In this document: positions 1-5,864 of the stretch, piece by piece | Layout of the letters: each line of letters begins with the position of its first letter | Position numbering within the stretch: position 1 is the stretch's first letter | Assembly (NCBI GenBank): GCA_009782085.1 | Contig: WQUN01000075.1 | Coordinates: forward strand, 1 to 6,039 | Source: Bacillota bacterium | GTDB lineage: Bacteria; Bacillota; Clostridia; Lachnospirales; WQUN01 | Length of the DNA: 6,039 bases | Reading direction: 5' to 3' | Made by a program: the position numbers and the translations under genes | Notes under the pieces: generated by a model | Databases searched by the model: none | What the model was told of the DNA's origin: nothing | The model's input: the letters and a program-made list of their open reading frames with translations, nothing else

Positions 1-41
1 CCCCCGCCGGGAGCATGGCGCGGCATGGGCCTGCTCCGGCA

Positions 42-123
42 ATTCCCGCGTGGCGCGGCGGGGGCAAGCCCCCGCCCTACATATTCCCGCATGGCACGGC
101 GGGGGCAAGCCCCCGCCCTGCAT
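42..123. repeat. Two 41-bp tandem repeat units with palindromic core
   Basis: Two adjacent 41-bp units (42-82 and 83-123) start with ATTCCCGC and end with CAT. They differ at three positions only. Each contains the palindrome GGCGGGGGCAAGCCCCCGCC (57-76 and 98-117), which can fold into an 8-bp GC stem with a CAAG loop. The window opens with CCCCCGCC and then a GAGCATGGCGCGGC stretch, which looks like the tail of another copy followed by a diverged one, so the array probably extends left of position 1. No T-run follows either hairpin, so they are not classic terminators. The structure resembles dispersed REP-like intergenic repeats; no function can be assigned. Confidence 0.85.
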
Positions 124-158
124 ATGCGGCGCGTCATTCAATGGCAACCTCTATAAAC

Positions 159-229
159 TGTCATCCTGAGCGAAGCGAAGGATCTTTATCAGCCAAAACA
201 CAAGATTCTTCGCTTCGCTCAGAATGACA
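159..229. repeat. Long inverted repeat, 'HPERSEG'-type dispersed element
   Basis: The left arm (159-185) and the right arm (203-229) are 27 nt each and complementary except for one C-A mismatch and one G-T pair. They enclose a 17-nt loop (186-202). The core GAGCGAAGCGAAGGATC is a well-known intergenic repeat of many bacterial genomes; its accidental translation reads CHPERSEGS, a string familiar from spurious protein entries. It sits just upstream of the first operon gene and would be transcribed as a long hairpin if the promoter lies further left. It has no T-run after the right arm (AAAAAGG follows), and no target-site duplication could be seen, so neither a terminator nor a recent transposition is supported. 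Confidence 0.85.
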
Positions 230-287
230 AAAAGGGGTTTTGTGAGGTTACCTATAAAGGCCAAGCCGTCAAAGGAGGCGAAACATA

Positions 288-1046
288 ATGAAAACAGGCG
301 TTCTGCAAGTTACGGACGACCCGGACGTGACCTTGACCTACTACGTCCACGACCTGTCCAACGAGCTCCCCAACTGTTCTTTCCGCCCGGCGATGCTCGT
401 GCTCCCGGGCGGGGGCTATCGGATGTGCTCCGACCGGGAGGCGGAGCCGATAGCTTTGGCTTACATGGCCGAGGGCTTCAACGCGTTCGTCCTGCGCTAC
501 AGCCTGAGGGAGAAGGCCGCGTTCCCGAAGCCGCTAAACGACGCCGAAAAAGCCCTGCAAATGATACTCGACCGCGCGAAGGAGTGGAGCGTCGACACGC
601 GGAAAACGGCGGCCGTCGGCTTTTCGGCGGGAGGGCATCTGGCCGCGGCACTGGGGACAATGGGCAAGGTGAAGCCCGCCGCGCTGATCTTATGCTACGC
701 GGCCACATTGGATTCCATCAGCGCGATTATGCCGGCCCCTGTCCCGAGCCTGGACGGCCTCGTGGACGAAACCACGCCGCCGACCTTTCTCTTCTCGACC
801 TCCGCGGACAGGACGGTGCCTATCGAGAACACTTTGGCCTTCGCCCGCGCCCTGGACAGGGCGAAAGTGCCGTTCGAGGCGCACATCTTCCAGAACGACA
901 CCCACGGGATCTCGCTGGCAAAGCCGCTGACGTCGATCGGGTTATCAAATCTGGCCGACCCCGTCGTGGCGCAGTGGTTCAAGATGAGCGTCGACTGGCT
1001 CCACATGGTTCTGGGCGATTTTGACTGTTCAAAAACGTCTTTATGA
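288..1046 (+). CDS. Alpha/beta hydrolase, acetyl-esterase-like
   Basis: Predicted serine esterase of the alpha/beta-hydrolase fold, 252 residues, with no signal peptide or membrane segment, so probably cytoplasmic. The oxyanion-hole region is PGGGY (residues 40-44), where the hormone-sensitive-lipase branch usually has HGGG. It is followed by REAEPIA (50-56), as seen in sugar-ester (acetylxylan-esterase-like) hydrolases. The nucleophile elbow is GFSAGGH (111-117, Ser113). Asp174 in SADRTVP and His206 in THGIS complete a plausible Ser-Asp-His triad. Length is normal for a single-domain esterase. The ATG at 288 is chosen because AAAGGAGG (271-278) lies 9 nt upstream. It is the first gene of a four-gene cluster, and the next gene starts 15 bp after its stop. 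Removal of acyl groups from a sugar substrate is an inference from family and neighbours; a peptidase-like or general carboxylesterase role is possible. Confidence 0.9.
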   Translation: MKTGVLQVTDDPDVTLTYYVHDLSNELPNCSFRPAMLVLPGGGYRMCSDREAEPIALAYMAEGFNAFVLRYSLREKAAFPKPLNDAEKALQMILDRAKEWSVDTRKTAAVGFSAGGHLAAALGTMGKVKPAALILCYAATLDSISAIMPAPVPSLDGLVDETTPPTFLFSTSADRTVPIENTLAFARALDRAKVPFEAHIFQNDTHGISLAKPLTSIGLSNLADPVVAQWFKMSVDWLHMVLGDFDCSKTSL

Positions 1047-1061
1047 TAAGGAGATGAACCA

Positions 1062-1982
1062 ATGACGCGCGATTATCAGACACAGCCGCCCGCCGCGGCG
1101 GAAAAGCTCCTGCTGGACACCGATATCGGCAGCGACATCGACGACGCGGTCTGCCTGGCGTATCTGCTGAGCCAGCCCAGATGCGAGCTTCTGGGCGTCA
1201 CCACCGTCTCGGGCGAGCCGGAGAGGCGCGCCATGCTTGCCAGCGCGCTTTGCGCGGCCGCCGGAAAGCCGGATATACCGATATACCCGGGCCGTTCCGC
1301 GCCGCTTCTGGGCCCGCAGAGGCAGCCCGCCGCCTCCCAGGCGGAAAAGCTCGGCCCCTGGCCGCACAGGACGGACTTTCCAAAGGGCGAAGCCGTCGGG
1401 CACATGCGCAAAGTGATCCGGGAGAACCCCGGCGAGGTCACGCTTCTCGCCATCGGCCCGCTGACGAACATCGCGGCGCTTTTCGCCTGCGACGAGGAGC
1501 TGCCGGGGCTGCTGAAGCGGCTCGTCCTGATGTGCGGGGCGTTCACGGCGTTCAACTTCGGCGGCGGCGTCTGCCTGACCGAATGGAACGCGCTCTGCGA
1601 CCCGCACGCCACGGCCGTCGTTTACAGCGCGCCGGTAAATGTCCGCTCGGTCGGCCTGGACGTCACCACGCGGGTGACGATGACCAAGGACGAGGTTGAA
1701 GCGAATTTCACGGCGGACATACTCAGACCCGTGCGCGACTTCGCGCAGGTGTGGTTCGGGCACGGCGGCCACGGCATGACCTTCCACGACCCGCTCGCGG
1801 CGGCGGTAATCTTCGACGAGGGCATTTGCTCCTTCGAGAGGGGAAACGTAAGCGTGGAGGTCGAAAGCCAGCGCCTGAGGGGATTCACATACTTCGAGCG
1901 CGCGGCGGACGGCAAGGACGAGGTCGCGCTGAGCGTGGACAAGGAGAGGTTTTTCGCGCACTATTTCGGAACGGTGAAATAG
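1062..1982 (+). CDS. Nucleoside hydrolase (IUNH family)
   Basis: Predicted inosine-uridine-preferring nucleoside hydrolase-type enzyme, 306 residues, cytoplasmic; the family cleaves the N-glycosidic bond of ribonucleosides with a bound calcium ion. The metal-binding N-terminus reads LLLDTDIGSDIDDA (16-29), supplying Asp19, Asp21, Asp27 and Asp28. GPLTN (132-136), EWN with a following DPHA (174-176, 180-183) and HDPLA (242-246, His242 and Asp243) match the remaining ribose and calcium ligands of the family. Length is typical. Two departures from the classical enzymes are visible: two extra residues inside the Asp cluster, and TTVSGE (47-52) where many members have a GN pair. The exact substrate may therefore differ from common purine or pyrimidine nucleosides. 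AAGGAG (1048-1053) stands 8 nt before the ATG. The gap to the preceding gene is 15 bp and to the next 21 bp, supporting co-transcription. Confidence 0.93.
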   Translation: MTRDYQTQPPAAAEKLLLDTDIGSDIDDAVCLAYLLSQPRCELLGVTTVSGEPERRAMLASALCAAAGKPDIPIYPGRSAPLLGPQRQPAASQAEKLGPWPHRTDFPKGEAVGHMRKVIRENPGEVTLLAIGPLTNIAALFACDEELPGLLKRLVLMCGAFTAFNFGGGVCLTEWNALCDPHATAVVYSAPVNVRSVGLDVTTRVTMTKDEVEANFTADILRPVRDFAQVWFGHGGHGMTFHDPLAAAVIFDEGICSFERGNVSVEVESQRLRGFTYFERAADGKDEVALSVDKERFFAHYFGTVK

Positions 1983-2003
1983 GAAAAGGGGAGGATCCAA
2001 ACC

Positions 2004-2951
2004 ATGAAATTCCGCAAATTGGGCAACAGCGGCATCGACGTGTCCGTGATCGGCCACGGGACGTGGGGCCTGGGGAACGACTTTTTCGGCCAAATCGACG
2101 AGGAAGAGGCGATAAAGTCCATCCACGCCTCCCTCGACGGCGGCGTCAATCTGATCGACACCGCCGCGGCCTACGGCCCGGACAACGACAGCGAGCGGAT
2201 CGTCGGAAAGGCGCTTAAGGGGCGGCGGGACAAGGCGGTTTTGGCCACGAAGGCCGGGCTTCTTAGGATACACGGGGGCTACGTCAGGTGCCTCGACCCC
2301 GGGGTTATGCGCGCCGAGCTGGAAAAATCGCTGAAAATCCTGGGTACGGACTGCATCGACCTCTACCAGATCCACTGGCCCGATTACAACAACGGCATAG
2401 AAAGAGGCCTGGAGCAGATGGTGAAGTTCAAACGGGAGGGCAAGGTCCGCGCGATAGGCGTGTCGAACTTCTCCGTGGAGGAGATGAAAACCGCCGTGCG
2501 CATCGCGGACATTTCCAGCGCCCAGCCGCAGCTGAGCCTGCTCTCCAGGGATTCCATCAAAAACGGCGTCCTGCCGTACTGCCGGGAGAACGGGATCGGC
2601 GTGCTGACCTACGGCTCGCTCGGCGGCGGCATTCTGACCGGCCAATTCGGCGAGAGGCCCGAGGGCGACCCCAAGGACCGCCGCGCCGATTTCTACCCGT
2701 TCTACGACGAGCCGATGCGCGCTAAGGTACAGGAACTTCTCGGCGTCCTGAAGGAGGTCGCCGAAAAACGCGGCGCCGCGGTCGCGGAGGTGTCGATCAA
2801 CTGGGTGCTGGCCCAGCCGGGCGTGACCTGCGCGCTGATGGGCTCGTCGAAACCGCGGACGGCTTTGGCCAACGTGAAGGCGGCGGACTGGGAACTGACG
2901 GAGGGCGAGCTTCGGACGATCGACGGGGCGTACGCAAGGATTTTCGAATAA
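2004..2951 (+). CDS. Aldo/keto reductase
   Basis: NAD(P)H-dependent oxidoreductase of the aldo/keto reductase superfamily, a (beta/alpha)8 barrel of 315 residues; soluble. The catalytic tetrad is complete: Asp52 and Tyr57 in NLIDTAAAYG, Lys83 in ATKAG, and His124 in YQIHWPD. GVSNF (152-156) is the standard barrel-strand motif, and LMGSSKPRTALANVKA (278-293) is the C-terminal cofactor-binding segment. The start MKFRKLGNSG is the typical first beta hairpin of the family, and GGGGAGG (1988-1994) lies 9 nt upstream of the ATG. It follows the nucleoside hydrolase by 21 bp and precedes the Gfo/Idh gene by 19 bp. Within this cluster a role in reducing or oxidising a sugar carbonyl is likely, but these barrels are promiscuous and the substrate cannot be read off. 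Confidence 0.95.
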   Translation: MKFRKLGNSGIDVSVIGHGTWGLGNDFFGQIDEEEAIKSIHASLDGGVNLIDTAAAYGPDNDSERIVGKALKGRRDKAVLATKAGLLRIHGGYVRCLDPGVMRAELEKSLKILGTDCIDLYQIHWPDYNNGIERGLEQMVKFKREGKVRAIGVSNFSVEEMKTAVRIADISSAQPQLSLLSRDSIKNGVLPYCRENGIGVLTYGSLGGGILTGQFGERPEGDPKDRRADFYPFYDEPMRAKVQELLGVLKEVAEKRGAAVAEVSINWVLAQPGVTCALMGSSKPRTALANVKAADWELTEGELRTIDGAYARIFE

Positions 2952-2970
2952 TAATTCTTAGGAGGCCACC

Positions 2971-3987
2971 ATGTTAAGAGTAGCACTTTTAAGCCAATGG
3001 CACGTCCACGCCAGGGGCTACGCCGAGGAGTTCCGCAAATCCGGCAAGGCGCGCGTCGCCGCCGTTTGGGACGAGATACCGGAGCGCGGCCGCGCCTGGG
3101 CCGACGAGCTCGGGGCGGATTTCGTCGGCGGCCTGGACGCGCTGCTTGACCGCGCGGACATAGACGCCGTCGCGGTCAACACGCCCACCGTCATGCACGA
3201 GGAGGTCATGGTGAAGGCGGCGAGGGCCGGCAAGCACATTTTCACCGAAAAGGCCATGGCGCCTACCGTCGCCGAGTGTGAGCGGATCGCCGCGGCCGTC
3301 GAAAAGGCCGGAGTCACCTTCGTCATCTCGATGCCCCAGCGCGCGTCGTCCGTCATGCAGTTCGCGAAGCAGGCGGTCGAATCCGGCGAGTTCGGGACGA
3401 TCTCCCACGCCCGCTTCCGCAACGGCCACAGCGGCGTCAGCGGCAACTGGCTGCCGGACTACTGGTACGACCTCGGCGCGGCTGCCGGCGGCGCGCTGAT
3501 GGACCTGGGCTGCCACCCCGCCTACTGCGCCTGCTACCTGTTCGGCAGGCCCGTTGAGGTCGGCGGGATGCTGGCGTCGCCTTGCGGGAGCCAGTCCAAA
3601 GCCGGCGGCCCTGTCGGAAATTACATGTTCGACGAGAGCGCCTGCGCCGTCGTCCGCTTCGGCAACGGCGTGACCGCCACGGCGGAGACGAGCTTCGTCA
3701 CCTACGGGATGCCGGATCTTATCGAGATCTACGGCTCCGACGCGACGTTCTACCGGGTCGGGGACGACGTGAAATACAAGTCCAGGAAGACGGCCGAGTT
3801 CGCCAGCGGCTTCATCGCGCCGAACCTTCCGAAGGCCCTGGACCCGCCGATCACTCAGTTCATAGACGCCTGCCTTAACGGGACGGGCAGCCCCGCCGGC
3901 TTCGGCCCGGAGGACGGGATAAACCTGACCAAGGTGCTGGAGGGGGCGTATATCTCGCAGAGGGAGAAAAGGGTCGTAAGCGTGTAA
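2971..3987 (+). CDS. Gfo/Idh/MocA family oxidoreductase
   Basis: Predicted NAD(P)-dependent sugar or polyol dehydrogenase, 338 residues, soluble. An N-terminal Rossmann domain (about 1-118) is followed by a Gfo/Idh/MocA alpha/beta C-terminal domain (about 128-338). The family lysine motif is present as EKAMA (93-97, Lys94; EKP in most members), and GGALMDLGCH (173-182) supplies Asp178 and His182, so the Lys-Asp-His set is kept. The dinucleotide loop after the first strand reads LLSQWHVHARGY (6-17) and lacks the usual GxGxxG, a variation found in some subfamilies. The family's further acidic residue after HxxD is replaced: the motif reads HPAY. AGGAGG (2960-2965) precedes the ATG by 5 nt. It is the last gene of the cluster, and a strong terminator begins 26 bp after its stop. 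The substrate is unknown; inositol, glucose-fructose or N-acetyl-sugar relatives all occur in this family. Confidence 0.93.
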   Translation: MLRVALLSQWHVHARGYAEEFRKSGKARVAAVWDEIPERGRAWADELGADFVGGLDALLDRADIDAVAVNTPTVMHEEVMVKAARAGKHIFTEKAMAPTVAECERIAAAVEKAGVTFVISMPQRASSVMQFAKQAVESGEFGTISHARFRNGHSGVSGNWLPDYWYDLGAAAGGALMDLGCHPAYCACYLFGRPVEVGGMLASPCGSQSKAGGPVGNYMFDESACAVVRFGNGVTATAETSFVTYGMPDLIEIYGSDATFYRVGDDVKYKSRKTAEFASGFIAPNLPKALDPPITQFIDACLNGTGSPAGFGPEDGINLTKVLEGAYISQREKRVVSV

Positions 3988-4013
3988 TACGAATCTCAGA
4001 TTAATAGTCGTTC

Positions 4014-4046
4014 AAAAGCCGCCGGACTCCCGTCCGGCGGCTTTTT
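4014..4046. terminator. Bidirectional intrinsic terminator between convergent genes
   Basis: A perfect 14-bp stem (4014-4027 with 4032-4045) encloses the loop TCCC. The GC core is GCCGCCGGAC, flanked by AAAA on the left and TTTTT on the right. Read on the plus strand it ends the four-gene operon; read on the minus strand the A-run becomes a U-run, so it can also end rny, whose stop is about 37 bp away. The whole intergenic gap is only 95 bp, which fits a shared terminator. Confidence 0.92.
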
Positions 4047-4049
4047 AGA

Positions 4050-4067
4050 GCGGATTTTCCAATCCGC
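4050..4067. other. Small secondary hairpin beside the terminator
   Basis: GCGGATT (4050-4056) pairs perfectly with AATCCGC (4061-4067) around the loop TTCC. It has no adjoining T-run on either strand, so it is not a terminator itself. It lies between the rny stop codon and the shared terminator, and would form in the 3' end of the rny transcript, where it could add stability. This role is inference. Confidence 0.5.
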
Positions 4068-4082
4068 AATAGGCTGATTCCC

Positions 4083-5636
4083 TTATTTCGCGTACTCGAT
4101 CGCCCTTGTTTCCCTGATCAGGTTCACCTTGATCTGCCCCGGATACTCCAGCTCCGCCTCTATCTTCTTGGCCACGTCCCTGGCCAGCATCGGCAAGGTG
4201 GCGTCGTCCACTTCCTCCGGGATGATAATTATCCGGAGCTCGCGGCCGGCCTGGATGGCAAAGGACTTCTCCACGCCGGAAAACGCGTCAGCGATGCTCT
4301 CGAGCTTCTGGAGGCGCTTGATGTACGACTCCAGCGTCTCGCGGCGCGCGCCCGGCCTGGAGGCGGATATGGCGTCCGCCGCCTGGGTGATGATGGAGAT
4401 GACGTTGGCCGGCTCCACGTCGCCGTGGTGGGACTCGACGGCGTTGATGATGATCTCGTTCTCGCGGTATTTCTTGCAGAGCGCCACGCCTATCGAGACG
4501 TGGGAACCCTCCAAATCGTGGTCGACGGACTTGCCGATGTCGTGCAGGAGCCCCGCGCGCTTGGCCATGTTGATGTCCGCGCCGAGCTCCCCGGCGATAA
4601 GCCCGCACAGGTGCGCCACCTCGATGGAGTGTTTCAGGACGTTCTGCCCGTAGCTTGTCCTGAACTTCATCTTGCCCAGGAGCCTCACGAGCTCGTGGTG
4701 GATGCCGTGGACGCCGGTCTCGAAAGTCGCGGCCTCGCCCTCCTCGCGGATCTGGGCCTCCACTTCCTTTTTGGCCTTCTCGACCATTTCCTCGATGCGC
4801 GCGGGGTGCACCCTGCCGTCCAGGATCAGTTTCTCCAGGGCGATCCTGGCGATCTCGCGGCGCATCGGGTCGAACCCGGAGAGTATGACGGCCTCCGGCG
4901 TGTCGTCTATGATAAGGTCAATGCCGGTCAGAGACTCGAGCGTCCTGATATTCCGGCCTTCGCGGCCGATTATGCGGCCCTTCATCTCGTCGTTGGGCAA
5001 GGACACGACGGAGACTGTCGTCTCCGCCACATGGTCCATCGCGCAACGCTGGATCGCGCCGGAGAGGATATCCTTGGCCTTCTTGTCCGCCTCGATCCTC
5101 GTCTTCGCCTCGAGGTCCTTCAGCATCATGGAGGCTTCGAGCCTGGCGTCGTGCTCGATCGTGGATATCAGGTAGGCCTTGGCCTCCTCGCGCGTCAGGC
5201 CGGAGATGCGTTCCAGCTCCTGCTGATGCTTCGCCAGGACTTTGCCGGCCTCGGTCTTTTGCTGCTCCAGGGCCTCCAGCTTGCTCTGGAGAAGTTCCTC
5301 TTTCTTTTCATAAGACTCGCTCTTGCGATCCAGGGCCTCTTCCTTCTGGATCAAGCGTTTTTCCGTTCGCAGCTGTTCATTTCTTCGCTCTTTCGCTTCT
5401 TTTTCGGCTTCGTTTTTGGTCCTGATGCTCTCTTCCTTTGCCTCGAGAAGGACTTCCTTCTTTTTGGCCTCCGCAGCCCTTTTGGCCTCCTCCAATATGT
5501 TCTCCGCCTGTATTTCAGCGCTGCCGACGGCAGACTCAGCTACTCTTTTCCTGTAAACAACACCGATAAAAAAACCCGCGACACAGCATACGACGGCCAC
5601 AACAACAAACAGTATGATTGTCAACGGTCCGCCCAA
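4083..5636 (-). CDS. rny: Ribonuclease Y
   Basis: Membrane-anchored endoribonuclease that initiates mRNA decay; 517 residues, close to the 520 of Bacillus subtilis RNase Y. Domains in order: an N-terminal transmembrane helix (about 5-27) ending in YRKR; a long Lys/Glu-rich coiled coil (about 30-165); a KH RNA-binding domain with GRIIGREGRN (220-229); an HD domain with His336 (LKHSIEVAHL), His365-Asp366 (LLHDIGK) and Asp421 (QAADAIS), plus ESHHGD (401-406); and the conserved C-terminal segment ending YPGQIKVNLIRETRAIEYAK. The start is TTG: no ATG or GTG lies in frame between the upstream stop and this codon, and GGAGGTG is upstream. The first third is visibly richer in A/T than the rest, in keeping with its Lys- and Glu-rich coiled coil. 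It is transcribed alone here; the ymdB gene that often follows it is absent, as the terminator comes immediately after. Confidence 0.98.
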   Translation of the reverse strand: MGGPLTIILFVVVAVVCCVAGFFIGVVYRKRVAESAVGSAEIQAENILEEAKRAAEAKKKEVLLEAKEESIRTKNEAEKEAKERRNEQLRTEKRLIQKEEALDRKSESYEKKEELLQSKLEALEQQKTEAGKVLAKHQQELERISGLTREEAKAYLISTIEHDARLEASMMLKDLEAKTRIEADKKAKDILSGAIQRCAMDHVAETTVSVVSLPNDEMKGRIIGREGRNIRTLESLTGIDLIIDDTPEAVILSGFDPMRREIARIALEKLILDGRVHPARIEEMVEKAKKEVEAQIREEGEAATFETGVHGIHHELVRLLGKMKFRTSYGQNVLKHSIEVAHLCGLIAGELGADINMAKRAGLLHDIGKSVDHDLEGSHVSIGVALCKKYRENEIIINAVESHHGDVEPANVISIITQAADAISASRPGARRETLESYIKRLQKLESIADAFSGVEKSFAIQAGRELRIIIIPEEVDDATLPMLARDVAKKIEAELEYPGQIKVNLIRETRAIEYAK

Positions 5637-5647
5637 ACCTAAATTTA

Positions 5648-5654
5648 CACCTCC
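5648..5654 (-). promoter_or_regulatory. Ribosome binding site of rny (TTG start)
   Basis: On the minus strand GGAGGTG ends 11 nt before the TTG at 5636-5634. It matches the anti-Shine-Dalgarno over seven bases, although the spacing is on the long side. In-frame codons between it and the TTG (GTA AAT TTA GGT) cannot start translation, and the frame is closed upstream by TAG, so the TTG is the first usable start. A second Shine-Dalgarno-like AGGAGG lies at 5660-5665. Confidence 0.75.
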
Positions 5655-5728
5655 GAAATCCTCCTATATTCTCGTTTATCCTAAAAAACCCGATCGAAAC
5701 AGAAATCAGGGAATTTTGCCTGGTTGCT

Positions 5729-5757
5729 ATTGTATAACGTTTCCGTTCCGCTGTCAA
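5729..5757 (-). promoter_or_regulatory. Sigma-A-type promoter of rny
   Basis: On the minus strand TTGACA (5757-5752) is a perfect -35 box and TACAAT (5734-5729) a five-of-six -10 box, separated by exactly 17 nt. Transcription would begin near 5722, giving a leader of about 85 nt before the TTG start of rny. The orientation and distance fit rny well. Confidence 0.88.
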
Positions 5758-5770
5758 CATTCGGGGAAAC

Positions 5771-5859
5771 GCAAATTTCGCAAAAAACGCGGTAAAATGC
5801 GCCCGGCTGGAAAAAGCAAATGTGACGAATGTGTGATATTATTATTGCGAAATATTTGC
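5771..5859. repeat. Spaced inverted repeat upstream of the rny promoter
   Basis: GCAAATTTCGCAA (5771-5783) is the reverse complement of TTGCGAAATATTTGC (5845-5859), apart from a two-base TA insertion in the latter. The copies are about 61 bp apart; the near one ends 14 bp upstream of the rny -35 box. The AT-rich character and the placement could fit a pair of protein binding sites, but no known operator is recognised and chance similarity is possible. Confidence 0.4.
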
Positions 5860-5864
5860 CGTTT

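Noticed and set aside
15..227. 70-codon open frame at the left end
   Set aside because: It is built entirely from the palindromic repeats and the inverted repeat and includes the CHPERSEGS string typical of spurious translations. It has no Shine-Dalgarno sequence.
159..230. Intrinsic terminator at the inverted repeat
   Set aside because: The right arm is followed by A residues, not T, on the plus strand, and only a short TTTAT follows on the minus strand.
152..258. Promoter for the four-gene operon from TATAAA at 152-157 or 253-258
   Set aside because: Neither has a believable -35 box about 17 nt upstream. The operon promoter is unresolved and may lie left of the window.
1041..2645. 534-codon open frame on the minus strand across the nucleoside hydrolase and reductase genes
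   Set aside because: It is antisense to two genes with complete catalytic motifs, its product is low-complexity (rich in Arg, Ala, Val, Asp) with no recognisable domain, and long antisense frames are expected in GC-rich DNA.
4425..5642. 405-codon open frame on the plus strand opposite rny
   Set aside because: It mirrors the coding strand of a fully recognisable RNase Y; its Leu/Phe-rich composition comes from the reverse complement of the Lys/Glu coiled coil.
5536..5760. 74-codon open frame overlapping the rny start on the minus strand
   Set aside because: It begins upstream of the rny -10 box, overlaps the rny start in another frame and shows no recognisable family.
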